From: an uncultured Myxococcales bacterium
GTDB lineage: Bacteria; Myxococcota_A; UBA9042; DTJE01
DNA length: 24,031 nt
Reading direction: 5' to 3'
NCBI GenBank assembly: GCA_937975765.1
Contig: CALJUR010000030.1
Coordinates: forward strand, 1 to 24,031
Shown here: positions 7,447 to 14,492 of the stretch, one piece after another
Layout of the letters: each line of letters opens with the position of its first letter
Numbering within the stretch: position 1 is the first letter of the stretch
The notes under the pieces: generated by a model
Told to the model about the DNA's origin: nothing
What the model saw: the letters and a program-made list of their open reading frames with translations, nothing else
The model's database searches: none
Position numbers and translations under genes: made by a program

Positions 7447-8610
7447 ATGGACCGTTTCGAGTGGGTCTGCGGCGACTGCGGCACGCGCCACGCGCGCGAT
7501 GCGGCGCGGTACCTGTGCCCGGCCTGCGGCCTGGGGTGGACGCCGGGAACCCCGCTGCAGGGCGTGCTGGAGGCCGAGTTCGACTGGAACCGCATCCGCG
7601 CGGCATTCGACCCCTCGCACCCGGACTGGACGCTGTTCTCCGCGGTGGAACCCGAGTTCTTCCCCCCCTACGCGGTGGGCGGCACCCCGCTGGTGGCCGT
7701 GCCGCGGCTGGGGGCCGAACTGGGCCTGTGGAACCTGCGCGTCAAGAACGACGGCCTGAACCCCTCCGGATCCCTGAAGGACCGGGCCTCCTTCCTGGTG
7801 GTGGCCGAGGCCAGCCGGCTGCACGAGAGCCGCATCGTGGCCGCCTCGACCGGCAACGCCGGGTCGGCGCTGGCGGCGGTGTGCGCGGCGGCCGGGAAGA
7901 AGGCGGTGCTGTACGTGCCGCGATCCGCCCCGAGGGCCAAGCTGCTGCAGGCGCGGCTGTACGGGGCGGAACTGCACGAGGTCGACGGGACCTACGACGA
8001 CGCCTTCCGGCTGTCCATCGAGCACACGCGCCGGGACGGCGGCCTGAACCGGAACACGGCCTACCACCCGCTGACCATCGAGGGCAAGAAGACCGTGGCC
8101 TTCGAGATGTGGGAGCAGCTGGGCGGCGCCGTGCCGGACGCGGTGGTGGTGCCGACCGGGGACGGCGTGATCCTGGCGGGCGTCTACAAGGGATTCCGGG
8201 ACCTGGTGCGGGCCGGCCTGGCGCACCGGCTGCCCAGGCTGGTGGCCGTGCAGGCCGAGTCGTCCGACGCGATCCACCGGTACGTCCACTCCGGGGTCTA
8301 CTCGGATGCCCCGACGCCCTCGACCGTGGCGGACTCGATCTCGGTCCGCACTCCGGCCAACGCGCACATGGCGCGACGGGCGATCCTGGAGAGTCGCGGA
8401 ACCAGCGTGGCCGTGTCCGACCGGGAGATCCTGGACGCGCAGGTCGACCTGGCGCGCACCACGGGCATCTTCGCCGAGCCCGCGGCCGCCGCCGGCCTGG
8501 CAGGGCTGCGCGCGGTGCACGATCGCTTCGAGGGCGGGCAGGTCGTGGTGCTGCTGGTGACGGGCCATGGGCTGAAGGACGTCGAGGCGCCGCTGAGGCA
8601 CCTGGGATAG
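7447..8610 (+). CDS. Threonine-synthase-like PLP-dependent enzyme with N-terminal zinc ribbon
   Basis: This 387-aa fold-type II PLP enzyme starts with a zinc-ribbon-like segment (C8-x2-C11, C24-x2-C27). It then shows N-P-S-G-S-L-K-D-R with the PLP lysine at K111, A-S-T-G-N-A-G-S for phosphate/PLP binding, and P-T-G-D-G near the cofactor. The ATG at 7447 has GAGG 6 nt upstream, better placed than the GTG two codons earlier. Family members do beta- or gamma-elimination/replacement on amino acids, such as threonine synthase or 2,3-diaminopropionate ammonia-lyase. The gene lies between YgeY and the hydantoinase, where E. coli-type clusters carry YgeX (diaminopropionate ammonia-lyase), so a lyase acting on a purine-derived amino acid is a reasonable inference. 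A true biosynthetic threonine synthase is the main alternative. Confidence 0.85.
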   Translation: MDRFEWVCGDCGTRHARDAARYLCPACGLGWTPGTPLQGVLEAEFDWNRIRAAFDPSHPDWTLFSAVEPEFFPPYAVGGTPLVAVPRLGAELGLWNLRVKNDGLNPSGSLKDRASFLVVAEASRLHESRIVAASTGNAGSALAAVCAAAGKKAVLYVPRSAPRAKLLQARLYGAELHEVDGTYDDAFRLSIEHTRRDGGLNRNTAYHPLTIEGKKTVAFEMWEQLGGAVPDAVVVPTGDGVILAGVYKGFRDLVRAGLAHRLPRLVAVQAESSDAIHRYVHSGVYSDAPTPSTVADSISVRTPANAHMARRAILESRGTSVAVSDREILDAQVDLARTTGIFAEPAAAAGLAGLRAVHDRFEGGQVVVLLVTGHGLKDVEAPLRHLG

Positions 8611-8617
8611 GAGCGGC

Positions 8618-9970
8618 ATGCCGGTTTCGGGCATCACCAACGGGCGGTTCTGGACCCCGGCGGGGCCGGTCCTGGGCGACCTGCGCATCGAGTCGGGGCG
8701 CGTCGCGGCCGTCGGGCCCGGGGCGTGCCGGGAGATCCAGGACGGCCTGCTGGACGCCCACGGCCGCGACGTGCTGCCCGGCGCGATCGACCTGCACGTG
8801 CACGTGGCCGACCGGCAGGGCGTTCACCCCGTCGCGGACGGCTTCCTGCCGGGCTCCCGGGCGGCCGTGCTGGGCGGCGTGACGACCTTCCTGACGTTCG
8901 CGACGCAGCGCCCGGGCGAGTCGGTCATGGACTGCGTCGCGCGCATGGAAGGCGAGGCGGCCGCCGAGGGATCGCAAGCCGACTGGGCCCTGCACGTCAC
9001 GTCGATCACGTGGGACGAGGCCGCGTGGGCTGACATCGCGCGGCTGGCCTCCCGCGGGCTGCGGACGCTGAAGGCGTACACGACCTACCGGGATGCCGGG
9101 CTGATGGTGGATCGCGGGCGCCTGCGCGAACTGATGAAGCGCGCGAAGGCGCTGGACCTGACGGTGCTGGTCCACTGCGAGGACCAGGCCACGCTGGACT
9201 CCGTGGCGGGGATTCGCGACCTTGGCTCGCCCCGAGGCCACTGCGAGGCGCGCCCCTTCGCAGCCGAACTGGCGGCGGTGCGCGACGTGATCGCGCTGGC
9301 GGGCGCGACGGGCTGCAGCGTGCACGTCGTCCACGCGTCGCATCCGGGCACCGTCGGCCTGGTGGTCGGGGGGCGCGAGGGCGGCGTCCCGGTCACGTGC
9401 GAGACCTGCCCCCAGTACCTGGTGATGGACTCGACCGTGATGGACCAGGAGAACGCCCACCGGGTGCTGTGCACGCCGCCGTTCCGGGACCCCGAGGACC
9501 GGGACATGCTGGTGCAGATGGCGATGAGCGGGCAGGTGGACCTGCTGGCGTCGGACCACTGCCCGTTCACCAAGGCCGACAAGGATTCCGGCGGGGGGGA
9601 CCGGAGGCACACGCCGATGGGCCTGCCCGGCGTGGGGGCCCTGGTGCCCGTCGCCTACGAGATGCTGGTCGAGCCGGGGGCGTGGACGTTCGGGCACCTG
9701 GCGCTGCGGACCGCGGAGGTCCCGGCGCGGCTGGCCGGGCTGTGGCCCCGCAAGGGCGCGATCGTGGTCGGCGCAGACGCCGATCTCCTGGTCGTCCGGA
9801 CCGACGGGGAGGCGCGCCCCGTGCGGGCGACCCTGGCGGATGCCTACGACCCCTGGGAGTCGATCGAGACCCGGCTGTCGTTCACGGCGGTCCTGCTGCG
9901 GGGCGAGGTCGTGGTGCGGGAGGACCGGCTGGCGGAGGGGCCCCCGCGGGGAAGGTGCGCATGGGCGTGA
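8618..9970 (+). CDS. Hydantoinase / dihydroorotase-like cyclic amidohydrolase
   Basis: This 450-aa member of the hydantoinase-dihydropyrimidinase-allantoinase-dihydroorotase group opens cyclic amide rings with a binuclear zinc centre. Ligands are visible: H60-x-H62 in D-L-H-V-H, K152 in L-K-A-Y-T-T-Y as the probable carbamylated lysine, H186 in V-H-C-E-D, H239 or H242 in V-H-A-S-H, and D313 in S-D-H-C-P-F. The start has AGGAG overlapping the previous stop codon. Its last 10 bp overlap the start of the hydroxylase gene. In E. coli-type clusters a D-hydantoinase-like enzyme (HyuA) occupies the same pathway. Next to a DPD-like protein it could also act as a dihydropyrimidinase, and the exact ring substrate cannot be settled from sequence. 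Confidence 0.88.
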   Translation: MPVSGITNGRFWTPAGPVLGDLRIESGRVAAVGPGACREIQDGLLDAHGRDVLPGAIDLHVHVADRQGVHPVADGFLPGSRAAVLGGVTTFLTFATQRPGESVMDCVARMEGEAAAEGSQADWALHVTSITWDEAAWADIARLASRGLRTLKAYTTYRDAGLMVDRGRLRELMKRAKALDLTVLVHCEDQATLDSVAGIRDLGSPRGHCEARPFAAELAAVRDVIALAGATGCSVHVVHASHPGTVGLVVGGREGGVPVTCETCPQYLVMDSTVMDQENAHRVLCTPPFRDPEDRDMLVQMAMSGQVDLLASDHCPFTKADKDSGGGDRRHTPMGLPGVGALVPVAYEMLVEPGAWTFGHLALRTAEVPARLAGLWPRKGAIVVGADADLLVVRTDGEARPVRATLADAYDPWESIETRLSFTAVLLRGEVVVREDRLAEGPPRGRCAWA

Positions 9971-12219
9971 CGGGGAAGGAGAAGGCCTGGCGGAACGACG
10001 CCGTGGCCAAGGTCACGGGGGGCGCGCGGTACGCGGACGACCTGAAGTTCCACGGGATGCTGCACGCCGTGCCGGTGCACGCCGACCGGGTTCACGCGAC
10101 GCTCCTGGCCGTGCACGTGGACGAGGCCGCCGCGGCGCCCGGCGTGGTGCGGGTGATCACCGCCAGGGACGTCCCCGGGACCTGCCGGTTCGGCCAGATC
10201 GTGCGGGACCTACGGATGATCGTGGACGACCGGATCCGGTGCCACGGCGACGTCGTGGCGGTGGTCGTCGCGACGACGCGGCAGGCGGCGATGCAGGCGG
10301 CCCGCCGGGTCCGCATCGACGCGGAGGACCTGCCCCCGGTCCTGGACCCCGAGGCCGCCATGCTGCCGGGGGCGCCCCTGGTGCACGAGGACCGCGGCAG
10401 CAACGTCGTGGTGCACCACGTAGTCCGGCGCGGCAACGCGGACGACCCGATGGCGGGCGCGGACGTCGTGATCCAGCAGGACTTCTCGACGCAGTTCATC
10501 GAGCACGCCTACCTCGAGCCGGAATCCGGGGTGGCCATCCCGCGTCCCGACGGCGTGATGGAGATCCAGGGCAGCATGCAGCACCCGTTCAGCACGCGGC
10601 GTTTCGTCGCGGCGCTGCTGGGGGTGCCCCTGGCCGATGTCGAGGTGCGGACCATCCCGACGGGCGGCGGCTTCGGCGGCAAGGACGACACGGCCGCCAT
10701 CGTGTGCGCCCGTGCGGCGCTGGCGGCGCGCCTGACCGGCCGGCCCGTGAAGATGACCTACGACCGGGAACAGTCGATCCGCGAGTCGTACAAGCGCCAT
10801 CCCTACCGCGTGCACTACCGCATGGGCCTGGGCCTGGACGGCGCCATCCGCGGCGTCGAGGTCCGCATGGTGGCCGACGCGGGCGCCTACTGCAGCGTTA
10901 CGCCGTGGGTCACGTGGCGGTCCACGGTCCAGTGCTGCGGGCCTTACCGCGTGCCGAACGTGTGCTGCGACGTCTACGGCGTGTACACCAACAACCCCTT
11001 CACCGGCGCGATGCGCGGCTTCGGGTCGCCGCAGGTGAACTTCTGCATCGAGCAGTTGATCGAGATGGCGGGCGAGCGGCTGGGGATCGACCCGGTCGAG
11101 ATCCGTCGCCGCAACCTGCTGCGGCAGGGCGACGCGACCGTCACGGGACAGGTGCTGGACACCCACGTGGTCAGCCTGTCGCAGGTGATGGACGCCGTCC
11201 TGCAGGCCTCGGGGTTCCAGGAGAAGGCCGCGCGGTGCAGCCGCGGCGACACCACCCTGGACACCTGGCGCGGCATCGGCCTGGCGATCTCGTACCGCGG
11301 GATGTCGCTGGGGGGCGAGGGGACCGACTTCAACAGCGCGATCGTCGGCGTGCAGCCGGACGGCTCGGTGCTGGTCGAGGCCGGCGTGCACGAGAACGGG
11401 CAGGGCAGCGAGTCGGCCCTGGTGCTGCTGGCCGAGGACGAACTGGGGATCCCGCGCCAGCGCATCCGGTACCGGATGGCGTCCACCTCGAACATCCCGG
11501 ACGGGGGCACGACGGTCGCGTCGCGGGCGACGCTGATGGGCGGCGGGGCGATGGTCAACGCGTGCCGGAACCTGAAGGCGCACATGGCGCGGGTGCTGGC
11601 GCCGCGCCTGGCGTGCCGGGCCGGGGAGGTGGCATTCCGGGACCAGGCGCTGCACGGCCCGGACGGCGCGTCGATCGGGTGGGACGAGGCGGCGCGGACG
11701 ATGTACGCGTCGCAGGAATACCCGTACGCGTTCGGGGTGTTCCAGGCGCCCCGGGTGACGTGGGACGAGCACACCGGCCAGGGGGACGCCTACTTCACGT
11801 GGGTGTACGGGTGCCAGGCCGTGGAACTGGCCGTGGACCGGCGGACCGGCAAGGTGACGCTGCTGGACGCGTGGGCCGCGCACGACGTGGGGCGGGCGGT
11901 GAATCCCTCGATGCTGCTGGGGCAGTTCCACGGCGGCATGGCGATGGGCGCCGGGTACGCGCTGTTCGAGGACCTGAAGGTGGAGGGCGGGAGGATCGCG
12001 ACGCTGAACTTCGATCGGTACCGCATCCCGCGCGCCACCGACCTGCCGGCGATGCACGACATCGTGGTGGAGAACCGCGACCCGCTGTCGCCGTCGGGGG
12101 CGAAGGGCATCGGCGAGCCGACCAACGAGCTGATGGCGCCGGCCATCGCCAACGCCATCGCGGCGGCGACGGGCCGGCGGTACGTGCGGCTCCCCGTGAA
12201 GGTGGAGGGGACGCCATGA
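9961..12219 (+). CDS. Molybdenum hydroxylase (xanthine dehydrogenase family), Mo-cofactor subunit
   Basis: This 752-aa protein is the Mo-binding subunit of a xanthine dehydrogenase/aldehyde oxidase family enzyme, which hydroxylates N-heterocycles or aldehydes using water. It opens with the typical D-A-V-A-K-V-T-G-G-A-R-Y-A-D-D. Mo-cofactor motifs are G235-G-G-F-G-G-K241 and A-M-R-G-F-G-S-P-Q, and the catalytic glutamate is E719 in G-A-K-G-I-G-E-P. The start is the ATG at 9961, which has GGAAGG about 5 nt upstream and overlaps the hydantoinase end by 10 bp. Its stop overlaps the 2Fe-2S subunit start (ATGA). Co-location with selD, ssnA and ygeY suggests a selenium-dependent hydroxylase carrying labile Se at Mo, similar in role to E. 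coli XdhD. Xanthine, hypoxanthine or nicotinate-like substrates are possible. Confidence 0.93.
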   Translation: MGVTGKEKAWRNDAVAKVTGGARYADDLKFHGMLHAVPVHADRVHATLLAVHVDEAAAAPGVVRVITARDVPGTCRFGQIVRDLRMIVDDRIRCHGDVVAVVVATTRQAAMQAARRVRIDAEDLPPVLDPEAAMLPGAPLVHEDRGSNVVVHHVVRRGNADDPMAGADVVIQQDFSTQFIEHAYLEPESGVAIPRPDGVMEIQGSMQHPFSTRRFVAALLGVPLADVEVRTIPTGGGFGGKDDTAAIVCARAALAARLTGRPVKMTYDREQSIRESYKRHPYRVHYRMGLGLDGAIRGVEVRMVADAGAYCSVTPWVTWRSTVQCCGPYRVPNVCCDVYGVYTNNPFTGAMRGFGSPQVNFCIEQLIEMAGERLGIDPVEIRRRNLLRQGDATVTGQVLDTHVVSLSQVMDAVLQASGFQEKAARCSRGDTTLDTWRGIGLAISYRGMSLGGEGTDFNSAIVGVQPDGSVLVEAGVHENGQGSESALVLLAEDELGIPRQRIRYRMASTSNIPDGGTTVASRATLMGGGAMVNACRNLKAHMARVLAPRLACRAGEVAFRDQALHGPDGASIGWDEAARTMYASQEYPYAFGVFQAPRVTWDEHTGQGDAYFTWVYGCQAVELAVDRRTGKVTLLDAWAAHDVGRAVNPSMLLGQFHGGMAMGAGYALFEDLKVEGGRIATLNFDRYRIPRATDLPAMHDIVVENRDPLSPSGAKGIGEPTNELMAPAIANAIAAATGRRYVRLPVKVEGTP

Positions 12220-12683
12220 CCGTGACCGTCAACGCCCGCGCGATCGATTTGCCGGACGACTCGGGCGATCGCAGCCTGCTGGAGTTCCTGCGCGAGGACC
12301 TGGACCTGACCGGCACCAAGAACGGGTGCGGGATCGGGATGTGCGGTTCGTGCACGGTGCTGGTGGACGGCAGGGCCCGCAAGGCGTGCCGGACGTGCCT
12401 GAAGGACGTCGATGGCAGGACGGTCCTGACCATCGAGGGGCTGGCCGCGCCCGACGGGACGCTGCACCCGCTGCAGCAGGCCTTCGTCGATCACGGCGCG
12501 ATCCAGTGCGGCTTCTGCACGCCGGGCATGGTGCTGGCCGCGCACGCCTTCCTGCTGCACAACCCCGCGCCGACCCGGGACGCGATCCGCCGCGCGATCT
12601 CCCCGAACCTTTGCCGCTGCACCGGGTACCAGCAGATCATCGACGCCATCGAGGCTGCCGCGCCGCACTACGCACCCCGCTGA
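12216..12683 (+). CDS. Molybdenum hydroxylase [2Fe-2S] subunit
   Basis: This 155-aa protein is the small iron-sulfur subunit of the hydroxylase encoded just upstream. The plant-type cluster is C38-x4-C43-x2-C46-x11-C58. The second, all-helical cluster is C98-G-F-C101-T-P-G and C133-R-C135-T-G-Y. It passes electrons from the Mo site outward. It begins within an ATGA overlap with the Mo subunit and is the last gene of the operon: a new promoter-like sequence starts 11 bp after its stop. No FAD subunit gene follows or precedes it in this operon, unlike classic three-subunit XDH. Confidence 0.95.
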   Translation: MTVTVNARAIDLPDDSGDRSLLEFLREDLDLTGTKNGCGIGMCGSCTVLVDGRARKACRTCLKDVDGRTVLTIEGLAAPDGTLHPLQQAFVDHGAIQCGFCTPGMVLAAHAFLLHNPAPTRDAIRRAISPNLCRCTGYQQIIDAIEAAAPHYAPR

Positions 12684-12693
12684 GGCGCCCCTC

Positions 12694-12728
12694 TTGACTC
12701 GGGTCGGGCTTCTCGGGAATGCTTCCCG
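12694..12728 (+). promoter_or_regulatory. Candidate promoter with overlapping inverted repeat before the TIG-hydrolase lipoprotein gene
   Basis: TTGACT (12694-12699) is a near-consensus -35 element. About 17 nt on, the weak -10 region GAATGC lies inside the hyphenated palindrome CGGGAA-TGC-TTCCCG (12714-12728). The arrangement could be a promoter with an operator over the -10 region. The -10 hexamer itself is poor. Confidence 0.4.
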
Positions 12729-12779
12729 CGTCACGGCAACGATCGTTCGTCGATGCGGGTCGGCCCGGAGGGGAATGCC

Positions 12780-14318
12780 ATGAAGAGCAAGCGGGATCGG
12801 TGGGTCCTGGCAGGCCTGGTGATGCTGCTGGTGCCGTCCTGCGATGGCGGGGCCTCGCCGGGCGACCCCGGGGGGGATGCCGATCGGGACATCCCGGTCG
12901 CCACGGACCCGGGGACCGACCCCGAGGTCGATCGGGATGTCGATCGCGACCCGGCGCCCGAGACCGTGCCGGGCGATCCGGGGGGCGGGCTGGATTCCGC
13001 GGTCGAGGACTCGATCCCGGAGGCCGGGGACCCCGGAGGCACGGACCCCGGCACGGACCCCGGCACGGATCCTGGCACGGACCCCGGAACCGTCGACCCC
13101 GGCTTCTGCCGGTCCTTCGCGGACTGCGCCCCGGACGAATCCTGCGACTTCTCGATGGGCCGGTGCGAGCCGCGCGACTCGTGGAAGACCGGCAAGCCGG
13201 CGCTGTACGCGTTCCACCCGCCCGCGGGCGCCGCGGGCGACATGCTGGTCATCGACGGGTCGGTGTTCTTCGTGAACCTGTTCTCGTCGATGTCCGGCGT
13301 CACCGCGGACATCGGGGGCAAGCGGGTCGCCGGGGGCTTCGGCAACATCGGGGTGGACGAGAACCGCATGATCGGGGTGATCCCGGCGGGGGCCTCCGGC
13401 GCGGTGCGGGTCGTGTTCGCGGACGGCGGCGGCACGAAGACGTTCTCCGTGCCGTTTGCCACGCTGCCGGCCGGCGTGGTCGCGTGCGACGGCAGCACGC
13501 CCGGTCGGGGACCCGCGGGAGATCGGCCCACCCGGACCGGGCCGTATGCCGCGGGGTACGTCGACGTGGACCTGCTGTACACGCGGGTCTTCTACCCGGC
13601 GGAATGCGGCTCGATGCGAAGGCCGGGCGTGCCGGGGACCTGGCCGCTGCTAGTCTCGCTGGCGGGCAACGGCGCGCTGCACCTGCACCACGAGCAGACC
13701 GCGCAGCTGCTGGCCACCTGGGGCATCCTGACCGTGATGCCGAAGACCGAGCAGACCAACCAGTGGTCCGACGAGGCCAGCGGGCAGATCCGCGACGTGG
13801 TCAACCGGTTCCGGGACAAGGCCGACCTGGGCGACCTGCACCCGGCCCTGGCGGGGGTGGGGACGACGGACAGACTGGCGTTCCTGGGCCATTCGCGGGG
13901 GTGCGGGCGCACGCTGGAGTACCTGCAGGACTTCAAGGCGACGCGCGACCACCTGGTCGCCACGGTGTTCCTGGGGCCGCACGACCGCGACGTCACCGTG
14001 CCCGGGGCCTTCCTGGTGTTCGGGGCCGGGAAGGACGGCCAGAGCCTCCCCTCGTTCACCGACAATGCCTACTCCCGGCAGGCCGCCCCCAAGTGGAAGG
14101 TCTGGATGCCGGGCGGCAACCACGGGAACTTCTGCGACCACAAGGTCTACTACAGCCTGGACGGCCAGCCCACCATCACGCGGCACCAGCAACTGGAGAC
14201 GGTCCAGACCTTCCTCGTCCCGTTCCTGCAGCGCGCCTTCGGCCTGGACCAGCCGTTCGCCGACTGGCTGGACCACCCGCCTCCTTCCGCGATCTACACG
14301 GTCCAGTCGGACACGTAG
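12780..14318 (+). CDS. Lipoprotein with TIG domain and alpha/beta hydrolase domain
   Basis: This 512-aa protein has a signal peptide ending in a lipobox L-V-P-S-C21, so it should be lipid-anchored outside the cytoplasmic membrane. Residues 22-115 are an Asp/Pro/Gly/Thr-rich linker with D-P-G-T repeats, followed by a short Cys-containing segment. Residues about 139-225 look like an IPT/TIG immunoglobulin-like domain. The C-terminal part is an alpha/beta hydrolase with the nucleophile elbow G-H-S372-R-G, a candidate acid near D419 and a candidate His448 in G-G-N-H-G-N-F. This resembles PET-hydrolase/chlorophyllase-type or secreted polysaccharide esterase folds. The start at 12780 has GGAGGGG 6 nt upstream. 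An extracellular esterase or peptidase role is inferred; the substrate is unknown. Confidence 0.85.
   Translation: MKSKRDRWVLAGLVMLLVPSCDGGASPGDPGGDADRDIPVATDPGTDPEVDRDVDRDPAPETVPGDPGGGLDSAVEDSIPEAGDPGGTDPGTDPGTDPGTDPGTVDPGFCRSFADCAPDESCDFSMGRCEPRDSWKTGKPALYAFHPPAGAAGDMLVIDGSVFFVNLFSSMSGVTADIGGKRVAGGFGNIGVDENRMIGVIPAGASGAVRVVFADGGGTKTFSVPFATLPAGVVACDGSTPGRGPAGDRPTRTGPYAAGYVDVDLLYTRVFYPAECGSMRRPGVPGTWPLLVSLAGNGALHLHHEQTAQLLATWGILTVMPKTEQTNQWSDEASGQIRDVVNRFRDKADLGDLHPALAGVGTTDRLAFLGHSRGCGRTLEYLQDFKATRDHLVATVFLGPHDRDVTVPGAFLVFGAGKDGQSLPSFTDNAYSRQAAPKWKVWMPGGNHGNFCDHKVYYSLDGQPTITRHQQLETVQTFLVPFLQRAFGLDQPFADWLDHPPPSAIYTVQSDT
13038..13085 (+). repeat. Four tandem 12-bp repeats encoding G-T-D-P
   Basis: Four copies of GGCACGGACCCC, the third with two substitutions, lie in frame in the linker of the TIG-hydrolase gene. 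The unit length keeps the frame, so copy number can change without breaking the protein. Confidence 0.85.
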
Positions 14319-14430
14319 GGGGTGCCTCCCTGACAGGAAAGTCCGGGGCGGGCGAGGACGCGGGTCCCGGCGCGCGGGCCGTTCGCCGGTTTCCCGAGGC
14401 GGTTCGCGGGGGTGGCGCCTGGTATGGCTC

Positions 14431-14477
14431 TTGCTTTTCCTTTTCCGGGAAACAGACGATACCGGGGCGCGCCCCGG
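14431..14477 (+). promoter_or_regulatory. Candidate promoter and palindromes before the serpin gene
   Basis: TTGCTT (14431-14436) and GACGAT (14455-14460) are 18 nt apart and could be a weak promoter. Between them lies TTTCCGGGAAA (14442-14452), and right after them a perfect 16-bp palindrome CCGGGGCGCGCCCCGG (14462-14477). The serpin ribosome binding site GGAGGAGG follows at 14481-14488. The upstream part of the gap (14319-14430) shows nothing clear. Confidence 0.35.
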
Positions 14478-14492
14478 GAAGGAGGAGGGATC

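Noticed and set aside
1956..7595. Very long leftward open frame opposite the flavoprotein, ssnA and ygeY genes
   Set aside because: It is rich in Arg, Pro, His and Gln with no domain motif, and lies antisense to genes with clear family signatures. Open antisense frames are expected at this GC content.
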